From: Chryseobacterium sp. ISL-80
GTDB lineage: Bacteria > Bacillota > Bacilli > Bacillales > Cytobacillaceae
NCBI GenBank assembly: GCA_018613055.1
Contig: JAGGQZ010000009.1
Coordinates: forward strand, 248,001 to 312,000
Length of the DNA stretch: 64,000 nucleotides
Direction: 5' to 3'
Shown: piece after piece, positions 17,521 to 24,518 of the stretch
How the letters are laid out: each line of letters begins with the position of its first letter
How positions within the stretch are numbered: the stretch's first letter is position 1
Notes under the pieces: generated by a model
The model's database searches: none
The model's input: the letters and a program-made list of their open reading frames with translations, nothing else
What the model was told of the DNA's origin: nothing
Translations under genes and position numbers: made by a program

Positions 17521-18194
17521 GACGGATTTTTCCTGGGTCGATTGCATCATATAGCCAGTTCGGACATTTGAAAGTCCCGAAAAGCATTAAAAACGTTTGC
17601 CCTGTTTGTAAAGAGAAAGTGGAATTTGTCCTCAAATCGACTTATCAGAGCAGCAAACATGGTTTGATGACCGAAAGTGCCTGCCCTTCGTGTAAAAATA
17701 GTGTTCCGTTTATTATTATTACGAAAGAAAATGACACGCATCTTGATGTGTACATATATGATCCGCAGCGTGCGACAGACGCTTTAAGCCAAATCGAACA
17801 TATCCCGGGCATGCCGGAAGAGTTAATCCGGGCTTATAAATCTGCCGTGAGCGTCTACCTGTCGAAAGAAAATTCGGCGACTGCTGTATTGGCAAAGAGA
17901 GTGCTGGAAAATGTATTAAAAAACTTTTTGGCAGACAAAGCGAATGCCCAGCCCCTTGACAAGCAGTTCGAAATACTGCCAGAACATATCAATTTAGTAA
18001 ATTCTGTTACATCTTTAAGCCCTTTGATGGCATCAGACAAAGGGCTCCACCGGATGCTCGAGCTTGAAGCAGAGATGGATGATGAAATGGCAGAATTAGT
18101 TATGGATCTGCTGGAAAATTTAATTCAATACCTGTTTGTCTTACCAGGAAAAATAGAGATGACAAGAGAACAAATTCAAAAAAAATTGACTTGA
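17517..18194 (+). CDS. Zinc-ribbon protein, DUF4145-like
   Basis: A 225-residue soluble protein. The N-terminus has two CPxC knuckles (CPVCKEK near 29 and CPSCKNS near 57) forming a probable zinc ribbon. The C-terminal half is helical and contains AVLAKRVLENVLKNFL, which resembles DUF4145, a domain often attached to restriction or defence enzymes but also found alone. No catalytic motif is visible. It lies 95 nt downstream of the ArsA-like gene without a terminator between, so it may be co-transcribed. Function unknown. Confidence 0.65.
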   Translation: MRRIFPGSIASYSQFGHLKVPKSIKNVCPVCKEKVEFVLKSTYQSSKHGLMTESACPSCKNSVPFIIITKENDTHLDVYIYDPQRATDALSQIEHIPGMPEELIRAYKSAVSVYLSKENSATAVLAKRVLENVLKNFLADKANAQPLDKQFEILPEHINLVNSVTSLSPLMASDKGLHRMLELEAEMDDEMAELVMDLLENLIQYLFVLPGKIEMTREQIQKKLT

Positions 18195-18200
18195 CTTGAG

Positions 18201-18227
18201 ACAGCTTCCGGGTGAGGCTGTTTTTTT
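18201..18227 (+). terminator. Intrinsic terminator
   Basis: ACAGCTTC (18201-18208) pairs with GAGGCTGT (18214-18221, one U.G) around CGGGT, followed by seven Ts. It ends the zinc-ribbon gene and probably the cstA unit. Confidence 0.88.
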
Positions 18228-18284
18228 ATATTCAACATCAGGACTATTTTGGTATATTAGGAGGGGTTAAAGGGAGGTGCAGCA

Positions 18285-19346
18285 GTGAACCACAACAAAA
18301 CGATAAAAATGTTACTCGCCATCCTTATGGCATATTTTATTTTGCCAAATCTAGTTTCAGCCCATAATGGTTCTCGAGATGAACTTGGAGGTCATTTCCG
18401 TAATGCGGATTGCACGTATTTTCTTCATGAACCGACTTCACTGGCGAAAAGTGCTGCCAATATAGATGAACTGATCCGGCTGATCCAGGTCTATAGCAGT
18501 AATTCTGATTGTGCCGATGGATTGAGTGAAGGTAAAATCGAATTGGAGGGATATACTTTTCAGGGGGAAGGAAGTACAGCATCAAAACCACCTGAAGATT
18601 CGGTTCCTAAAGCACCGCTCGCAACTGGCAAATTGCAGCTTGGGAAAACGTATGAAGCAGAATTAAAAGAGTGTACAGATGGTGATACAGCAGTCTTTAC
18701 TATCAACGGGAAAGACTATAAAACTCGTTTTCTTTACATAGACACACCTGAAAGCACAAGAACAAAGGAGCCATTTGGTCCTGAGGCCGCTCAGTATACC
18801 TGTTCCTTTTTAAAAAAGGGGGGAATTACACTAGAAACAGATGGCTCCAGCCTGTTCGATAAATACGATCGACTCCTTGCCTGGGTTTGGGTAGGTGACA
18901 CGCTCCATCAGGAAGCAATCACAAAGGCAGGTCTCGTTGAAGACTTTTACGACTACGGCAACTATAAATACGAAAGCCGGATCTTGTCAGCAATGGAATT
19001 TGCAAAAGAAAACAGAAAAGGAATGTATGATGGACGAGGTAACACAACCCGTCCGAAAGATTCTGCAGACGATTCTCCAAAAGAAGACGAAGGGTCAAAA
19101 GATGCTGACGAGCTCGAATGTGGATTTTTAAGCGGCCTTTTGTTCGCGCTGTTCTTTTATCTGACAGTCCCATTGAATAAAGCCCTTGGAAAACGAACAC
19201 TGATCGCCCACCGAATGTGGAGTGAAAAATGGTGGCTTAACCTATCGCTTGGAATTCTCTACGCATTTTTGTGCTACGTAACATTGTTTTTATTACTTGT
19301 AGAATTACTTCATCTTTTAAAGAGTAACAAGCGCAGACGGTCATGA
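18285..19346 (+). CDS. Membrane-anchored thermonuclease (SNase-like) with N-terminal YHYH-less extracellular domain
   Basis: A 353-residue exported nuclease. Residues 1-26 form a signal peptide (cleavage near VSA-HNG). Residues 27-92 are a small Cys-containing domain (C43, C76). Residues 118-252 are a staphylococcal nuclease fold with TDGDTAVF, and the catalytic set R148, E156 and R196. An acidic linker (255-278) follows, then two membrane segments (279-296 and 319-342) with a basic cytosolic end. It should degrade nucleic acids at the cell surface. The C-terminal double membrane anchor is unusual for this family. GTG start at 18285 has a good GGGAGGTG site. Confidence 0.88.
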   Translation: MNHNKTIKMLLAILMAYFILPNLVSAHNGSRDELGGHFRNADCTYFLHEPTSLAKSAANIDELIRLIQVYSSNSDCADGLSEGKIELEGYTFQGEGSTASKPPEDSVPKAPLATGKLQLGKTYEAELKECTDGDTAVFTINGKDYKTRFLYIDTPESTRTKEPFGPEAAQYTCSFLKKGGITLETDGSSLFDKYDRLLAWVWVGDTLHQEAITKAGLVEDFYDYGNYKYESRILSAMEFAKENRKGMYDGRGNTTRPKDSADDSPKEDEGSKDADELECGFLSGLLFALFFYLTVPLNKALGKRTLIAHRMWSEKWWLNLSLGILYAFLCYVTLFLLLVELLHLLKSNKRRRS

Positions 19347-19358
19347 TGATAAAGAACT

Positions 19359-19432
19359 CAGGATTCCGAAAAAACTGTCCCTCATCGAGAGCATGATGGA
19401 CAAAAATCTCCGGAATACTCGCAAAAATGTCC
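19359..19432. repeat. Degenerate ~52-bp intergenic repeat
   Basis: GGATTCCG...AAAAAACTGTCC (19361-19380) recurs as GGAATACTCGCAAAAATGTCC (19412-19432), with the GTCC elements exactly 52 bp apart (19377 and 19429). Between the copies TGTCC (19376-19380) and GGACA (19398-19402) are inverted. The period matches the arrays at 12.3 kb and 41.2 kb, though the sequence differs. Confidence 0.4.
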
Positions 19433-19460
19433 GTCAACGATAATGTTGACGGACATTTTA
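19427..19460. terminator. Strong bidirectional terminator
   Basis: ATGTCCGTCAAC (19427-19438) and GTTGACGGACAT (19445-19456) form a perfect 12-bp stem with a 6-nt loop. A TTTTA tail follows on plus and AAAA precedes it. It serves the nuclease gene (+) and the small membrane-protein gene (-). Confidence 0.85.
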
Positions 19461-19488
19461 ATAAACAAATCTTAAGCTCGAAAACTCA

Positions 19489-19650
19489 TTATTTGATCTT
19501 ATGATTCTGTGAAATTAGCATGTTCTCAATTTCCTCATTGGTTGGCGGTGTCTCTGGTTTCAAAAATTGGGTGAGTTTATCTATTTTTCTATGTAATCTT
19601 ACGACATCGATCAAAATCAGCAACAGTAATACAAGTAATATCCAAGACAT
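19489..19650 (-). CDS. Single-pass small membrane protein, 53 aa
   Basis: ATG at 19650 follows AAGGGGGATGTATCG on the minus strand and opens a 53-codon frame. The N-terminus M-S-W-I-L-L-V-L-L-L-L-I-L-I-D-V-V is a clear membrane helix. It is followed by a basic turn (RLHRKIDKL) and a charged tail with PETPPTNEEIENML. This layout resembles many uncharacterised DUF-type stress or regulatory membrane peptides of Bacillaceae. No family assigned. It converges with the nuclease gene on the terminator at 19427. Confidence 0.65.
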   Translation of the reverse strand: MSWILLVLLLLILIDVVRLHRKIDKLTQFLKPETPPTNEEIENMLISQNHKIK

Positions 19651-19780
19651 CGATACATCCCCCTTCTATAATTTCTAATATAAGGTAAAAATTGTGGAAT
19701 GGATAGGCTAACATGGATAAAGTTTGCGCTGGACCCTGGTTTATAATACTATTTTAATGACTCTTTATGGTGGTGTTGCA

Positions 19781-21034
19781 GTGGAAATTACCAAGCATTT
19801 ATTAATGAATCTTTCGCTTCTTCTTGTCCTGCTTTTTTTTACGCAGTTGATCATGGAGAGGCAAGTGAAAGAAGAAAGTCGTCAGAGGCTTCAATTAGTC
19901 TATTTCATAATTGCCATTTTTACATGTTATATTTTTTCGGTGCAGGTCCAGGATGGTATCCACTTTGACCTTCGCCAGGTGCCCATGATCCTGGGAAGTC
20001 TTTATGCTGGCCATAGCTTTTTGTTTGCGGGTTTAACCATATTGATGAGAGGACTTTTAGGCATTAATGACGGGTTTTGGATATCTGTCGCAGTATTTAC
20101 CACTCTTGCTTTCATATTAAAATGGATGCATCCCTGGTTTAACAGGCTTACCATCAATCAGCGGGTCGGTGTATCAATTATTCTGACTGTCATGTCCTCG
20201 TTCGTTTTGATGCAAATGGTGACGGTGGTCAATCAACCAATCGGGCATCCTGAGGCCTGGCTCAGCTTTATTTTAATCCCGGCCCTTACAACTGGCCTGA
20301 TCAGTTACTCAATTGAAACCATCAAACAAACATTGATTATTCGCCAGCGGCTTGCAAAGGCTGATAAAATTGAAGCTGTCAGCCATTTGAGTGCCGCAAT
20401 TTCCCATGAAATCCGCAATCCTCTTACCACAGTAAAGGGATTCTTGCAGCTGCTCGGCGAACAGGATTATCCTGATGAAAAGAAAAAGGAATTTATCCAT
20501 ATTGCAGTCGAGGAACTGAATCGCGCAGAAGAAGTCATCAATGATTATCTTACTTTTGCCAGGCCTGCGTTTGAAAAGGTCGAAGAAATCGATATAGAAA
20601 AAGAATTGAATCAAGTACTTAATGTCTTAAATCCACTCGCTAATCTTAATGGAGTGGAAGTCAAGAAAAAATATACTTCAGGGCTGATCATTTCGGGGGA
20701 CCGGTCAAAGTTTCAACAAGCATTCATCAATCTGGTGAAAAATGCCCTTGAGGCGATGCCGGATGGTGGAGAATTGACGTTGCAGACCTTCCGTACAGGG
20801 ACTGTTGTCCATATTCTCGTCAGGGATACCGGGATCGGAATGACCAACGAACAGATTACCCGTCTTGGTGAGCCGTACTACACAACAAAAGGACAGCAAG
20901 GAACAGGTCTGGGAATGATGGTGACATTCAGCATCATTCGGGCAATGAAGGGGAAAGTCGAAATAAAAAGCCAGGTCGGCAAAGGGGCGACTTTTCATAT
21001 CCGTTTTAATCATTTTGAGAATATGCCTGATTAG
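19781..21034 (+). CDS. KinB-like membrane sensor histidine kinase
   Basis: A 417-residue kinase from GTG 19781 (GGTGGTG upstream); the frame is open to 19724, but that extension is unlike a membrane-protein N-terminus and contains a TATAAT. About six membrane segments fill residues 1-175 with almost no extracellular domain (5TM-LYT-like, as in B. subtilis KinB). Then come the phosphoacceptor box SHEIRNPL (His about 209), N box NLVKNALEAM, G1 DTGIGM and G2 GTGLGM. KinB feeds the sporulation phosphorelay in B. subtilis; no response regulator is adjacent here, which fits a phosphorelay orphan kinase. Assignment to KinB is by architecture only. Confidence 0.82.
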   Translation: MEITKHLLMNLSLLLVLLFFTQLIMERQVKEESRQRLQLVYFIIAIFTCYIFSVQVQDGIHFDLRQVPMILGSLYAGHSFLFAGLTILMRGLLGINDGFWISVAVFTTLAFILKWMHPWFNRLTINQRVGVSIILTVMSSFVLMQMVTVVNQPIGHPEAWLSFILIPALTTGLISYSIETIKQTLIIRQRLAKADKIEAVSHLSAAISHEIRNPLTTVKGFLQLLGEQDYPDEKKKEFIHIAVEELNRAEEVINDYLTFARPAFEKVEEIDIEKELNQVLNVLNPLANLNGVEVKKKYTSGLIISGDRSKFQQAFINLVKNALEAMPDGGELTLQTFRTGTVVHILVRDTGIGMTNEQITRLGEPYYTTKGQQGTGLGMMVTFSIIRAMKGKVEIKSQVGKGATFHIRFNHFENMPD

Positions 21035-21142
21035 AGTAAACCAGCCGATTACGACAAGAACCAAGCAGATTTTCAACCAAGAATTATTCAGTCCCCAATG
21101 AAGTCTTCAAGCTTTACCCTTTCAAACTAAATCAACTCGAAT

Positions 21143-21175
21143 GAAAAGCTCAGTCTTAAAGTCTGAGCTTTTCAC
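21143..21175 (+). terminator. Intrinsic terminator after the kinase gene
   Basis: GAAAAGCTCAG (21143-21153) pairs with CTGAGCTTTTC (21163-21173), with a 9-nt loop. The 3' arm provides the T-run. It lies about 110 nt after the kinase stop. Confidence 0.75.
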
Positions 21176-21263
21176 ATACAAAATTTACCTGATAATTTGA
21201 AACCTTTTCAATATGGCAATCGTATTATCGATAAAGCTAATTTGGAAGGTGAGGTGCTTTTGA

Positions 21264-22241
21264 ATGGGAATTTTCCTTACAATTGTCGTCGGAGCAGGGA
21301 TCCTAATGGCAATAGCGTTCTTCTCCACCGATAAAAGAAAAAAGAAAACTTTACTGAAAGAGAATATACCAGAGGATTTCGGTTTGCTAGAAGGGGTACC
21401 TGCAGAAAAACTTCTCCGTAAAATGGAAGCAGCACTGCCTTATGAGTATGTCAATCAAGTGAAAATCCGTTATTTAAGCGACCACCCGGAAATCACAGAA
21501 GATGAATTTGAGTGGCGGCTATTTGAATTAAAGAGGTATTTTATCCTCAATTCTGTTATGCATAACACACCGATGTTCAGCAGCAAAGTTGATGAGATCT
21601 GGCATGAAATGCTGATGTTCACGAAACAATATGAGTCATTCTCTGAGAAATATCTAGGCAAAATGCTACACCATACACCAAATCTTGAGCCTGAGCCAGC
21701 TCCACAGCAACGCGCTTTTTTTGACTGGGTGTTCTCCCAGTTATTCGAGATCACAGAGTACACCTGGCAGGCCTGGGGGGACTTTTTCCATTATCCATTG
21801 GATGCGGAAATGTTAAAAACCATAAATTCGCTAAGTGATGAACAACTGAAACAGCGATATTTCAAGGTAAATCCCGAAAATCAGGAGCTTGTCGATTATT
21901 TGGTCTCACAATTACGGACACAGATTGAAGAAGTCCATAAAATCTTCACATCCGATAAAAAAGGCAATTTTGAAAAGCCGGCTTTATATGGCGATATGTC
22001 AGGATTGAGTTTGATGATGGTTTTTTATTCTTATTTTTACTTTGAGGAATACTGGGACCATGCAGAGGAATATGCCTATATGAATCAATCACATGGAACT
22101 TCGGGTTGCAGTGCGGTATTTTGCGGATCAGGCGGTGTTCATGATTCACATGATAACGGAGGAGGAAACAACTGCTCAAGCAGCTGTTCCAGCAGTTGTT
22201 CCAGCAGTTGTTCCAGCTGCGGTGGAGGCTGCTCTTCCTGA
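21264..22241 (+). CDS. Membrane-tethered protein with WHE motif and Cys-Ser repeat tail
   Basis: A 325-residue protein. Residues 1-20 are a membrane helix followed by KRKKK, suggesting an N-terminal anchor with the bulk in the cytoplasm. The central VDEIWHEMLMFTKQYESF (around 110) recalls the DxxWHxHM...Y motif of glycine-rich-domain (DUF1399-like) proteins. The C-terminus has C in SGCSAVFCGSGG, then five Cys residues at C-S-S-S or C-S-S spacing and GGGCSS. The last part is encoded by 12-bp tandem repeats (about 22178-22215). Such Cys-rich tails can bind metal or form disulfides; nothing is proven. Ends in a strong terminator. Family not firmly recognised. Confidence 0.6.
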   Translation: MGIFLTIVVGAGILMAIAFFSTDKRKKKTLLKENIPEDFGLLEGVPAEKLLRKMEAALPYEYVNQVKIRYLSDHPEITEDEFEWRLFELKRYFILNSVMHNTPMFSSKVDEIWHEMLMFTKQYESFSEKYLGKMLHHTPNLEPEPAPQQRAFFDWVFSQLFEITEYTWQAWGDFFHYPLDAEMLKTINSLSDEQLKQRYFKVNPENQELVDYLVSQLRTQIEEVHKIFTSDKKGNFEKPALYGDMSGLSLMMVFYSYFYFEEYWDHAEEYAYMNQSHGTSGCSAVFCGSGGVHDSHDNGGGNNCSSSCSSSCSSSCSSCGGGCSS

Positions 22242-22245
22242 AGGA

Positions 22246-22276
22246 AAAAGCCTGCCAGAAAAACTGGCAGGCTTTT
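22246..22276. terminator. Bidirectional terminator overlapping a stop codon
   Basis: AAAAGCCTGCCAG (22246-22258) and CTGGCAGGCTTTT (22264-22276) form a perfect 13-bp stem with AAAAA loop. The stop codon of the minus-strand RsbR-like gene (22275-22277) lies in the stem foot, so one element ends both convergent genes. Confidence 0.9.
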
Positions 22277-23117
22277 AACGTTGAATGATTTTCCTGATGA
22301 CATTCTGAAGATTTCCTTCGGTTGTAATATCCGAAAAGTTAATTCCGAGCTGCACCGCCGTTTGTGCCACTTCGGGCCGAATGCCTGTTACAATTGTTCG
22401 CACCCCAATCAGTTTCAAGGCGTCCATTAATTTAAAAATCTCATGGGCGACCATCGTATCGACCATGACAACTCCTGAAAGGTCGAGGATCAGTGATTTA
22501 ATTTTGGCATCGATACTCTGAGAAAGCGTGGACTCCATTAATCCTTTTGCTCTGGTTGTGTCAATTTCTCCGATTAACGGAAGAAGGCCAACTTCTTTTG
22601 TAAGGGTTATGACAGGTGCACTTAACTCCTTGATCAAAGTTGCCTGGGAGGCAAGTCTGTTCATGAGAATTTCCATGAAAACGATAATAAAGGTTTCAAA
22701 TACATAATCAAGTGTATAATTCAGCTTTTTTTCCCAGGTAAAGACATCATCCAATGTAATTTCCAGATCCGTTTCACTGACAAACTTTTGCACATACTCC
22801 CAATAGACGCGCCGGAATACACCTGAATTCCAGGCTACTTCCGTCAAGTCTGTTTTGGACTTAATCCGGTCTGAAGCAGTCTGGCTTGTCCAAGCCGAAA
22901 TGGTCTCCTTCATCTCTTCCTCAGTCTGGTAAAGCGACTTAGCCACCAGGCGTACATAATTCGAGTTTTGTTCCTTTACCCTGTTCATGATTTCAGGCGG
23001 AGCATCTGCTGAGTAATCTGATCCTGTTATAATCCGCTGGCGTTTGAGCCAATCCTGGGTGAAGTCTGTCGCATGATCCACCAAAAACTGGTATAACGCT
23101 TCTGTTTTTTGATCCAT
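22275..23117 (-). CDS. RsbR-like stressosome protein with C-terminal STAS domain
   Basis: About 280 residues. The N-terminal ~150 residues are helical, like the non-haem globin sensor of RsbR paralogues. The C-terminal STAS domain starts near SAPVITLTKEVGLLPLIGEID and contains LILDLSGVVMVDT, both with the conserved Thr/Ser used for RsbT phosphorylation in B. subtilis. Such proteins form the stressosome that controls SigB, but no rsbS, rsbT or sigB is nearby. Two in-frame ATGs, 23123 and 23117, are possible; spacing from CAGGGATGG favours 23117. Confidence 0.85.
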   Translation of the reverse strand: MDQKTEALYQFLVDHATDFTQDWLKRQRIITGSDYSADAPPEIMNRVKEQNSNYVRLVAKSLYQTEEEMKETISAWTSQTASDRIKSKTDLTEVAWNSGVFRRVYWEYVQKFVSETDLEITLDDVFTWEKKLNYTLDYVFETFIIVFMEILMNRLASQATLIKELSAPVITLTKEVGLLPLIGEIDTTRAKGLMESTLSQSIDAKIKSLILDLSGVVMVDTMVAHEIFKLMDALKLIGVRTIVTGIRPEVAQTAVQLGINFSDITTEGNLQNVIRKIIQR

Positions 23118-23291
23118 TTCCATCCCTGCTTTATTGGTTATTGGATAACTCTATTCTTCAAGACTGCTTCCTAAAAGTCAAATTTCAATGTTTTTTACGG
23201 TGGAAGACGGTTTGATCATCTGATAAAATTAAATGAGAACACTAGTTCGCTATTGTTTCCTTAATTTGAGTGCGCATTAAATTTATGTGTT

Positions 23292-23300
23292 TGATATAAT
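23292..23300 (+). promoter_or_regulatory. Extended -10 element upstream of sbcD
   Basis: TGATATAAT is an extended -10 (TG-N-TATAAT) about 70 nt before the sbcD start. No -35 at standard spacing is convincing. Confidence 0.45.
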
Positions 23301-23372
23301 AATAACATTCAAAATTACGCAGTACAAAACAAGAGATATAGATAAGGAAATTTTATTAGGGGGAGGATGAAC

Positions 23373-24518
23373 ATGAAATTTATCCATACAGGTGACTGGC
23401 ATCTTGGGAAGCTTGTCCATGGCATCTACATGACAGAAGACCAGCGGGAGGTATTGAATCAATTTGTTGATCTTGTTGCTGAGGAACAGCCTGACGCAGT
23501 TGTGATTGCCGGGGATTTATATGACAGATCGGTACCGCCGACTGATGCAGTGGAGCTTCTCGATGAAATTCTGTTCAGGATCAATGTTGAGTTGAACACG
23601 CCGGTCGTAGCGATAGCCGGGAACCACGACAGTGCAGAAAGGCTGTCATTCGGGAGCTCATGGTACCGCCATAATCATTTTTACCTTACCGGCAAATTGA
23701 CGAATGATTTTAACCCTGTACATATCAACGGGGTCAATTTCCATCTGATTCCGTACGCTGAACCTGGTGTAGTCCGACACCTGCTTGGCGATTCTTCGAT
23801 CCATTCTCATCAGGATGCGATGAAAGCAGTCATCGGTAAAATAGAAGAAAATATGAATCCGAACGAACCGAATGTTTTTGTCGGACATGCTTTCGTTCTT
23901 GGAGGGGATTCTTGTGATTCTGAACGGGCACTTTCAGTGGGCGGTTCTGGCTGTGTGACACAGGATTTATTTGATCCATTCTCTTTTACCGCGCTGGGTC
24001 ACCTTCACAGTCCTGATGCGATAAAACATGACAAGGTCAAATATTCTGGATCACTCTTAAAATATTCATTTTCAGAGGCAAAACAGCGAAAGTCCGTCTC
24101 GATTGTCGAAATGAATGATAATGGCAGCTTCGAAATGAAGTATAAGAGTCTTAAACCGAAGCAGGATATGCGTGAGCTGGAAGGACATCTTGACCAGCTT
24201 TTGGATCCTTCTTTCTATGAAAAAGAAAACACCATGGATTATTTGAAAGTAACTTTGCTAGATGACGGTGCGATGATTGACCCAATGGGCAAGCTGCGTC
24301 AGGTCTTTCCTAATGTCCTGCATCTTGAACGGAAAATAGAATCCATCGACCAGAAGCATAGGCAGCACTTCACCTCCTTAAGGGAAGAAAAAAAATCTGA
24401 GCTTGAACTTTTTGAACAGTTTTACAAGGAAATGACGACAAGCGAATTCACTGAGGAAAAACAGAGTGTCATGACTGACGTGATTGGCAAAGTGTTAAAA
24501 GAGGAGGGGCAAAAATGA
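23373..24518 (+). CDS. sbcD: Exonuclease SbcD (Mre11-type nuclease subunit)
   Basis: A 381-residue metallophosphoesterase with the full motif series GDWHLGK (residues 7-13), GDLYDRS, GNHDS, GHAF and GHLHSP. It cleaves DNA ends and hairpins together with SbcC. GGGGGAGG is 6 nt from ATG 23373; an in-frame ATG at 23367 abuts the Shine-Dalgarno and is less likely. The end overlaps sbcC by ATGA. Confidence 0.95.
   Translation: MKFIHTGDWHLGKLVHGIYMTEDQREVLNQFVDLVAEEQPDAVVIAGDLYDRSVPPTDAVELLDEILFRINVELNTPVVAIAGNHDSAERLSFGSSWYRHNHFYLTGKLTNDFNPVHINGVNFHLIPYAEPGVVRHLLGDSSIHSHQDAMKAVIGKIEENMNPNEPNVFVGHAFVLGGDSCDSERALSVGGSGCVTQDLFDPFSFTALGHLHSPDAIKHDKVKYSGSLLKYSFSEAKQRKSVSIVEMNDNGSFEMKYKSLKPKQDMRELEGHLDQLLDPSFYEKENTMDYLKVTLLDDGAMIDPMGKLRQVFPNVLHLERKIESIDQKHRQHFTSLREEKKSELELFEQFYKEMTTSEFTEEKQSVMTDVIGKVLKEEGQK

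Noticed and set aside
19719-19747. Promoter of the KinB-like gene with TATAAT at 19742
   Set aside because: No -35 at acceptable spacing (the TTGCGC at 19724 is only 12 nt away); used only as a minor argument for the later start.
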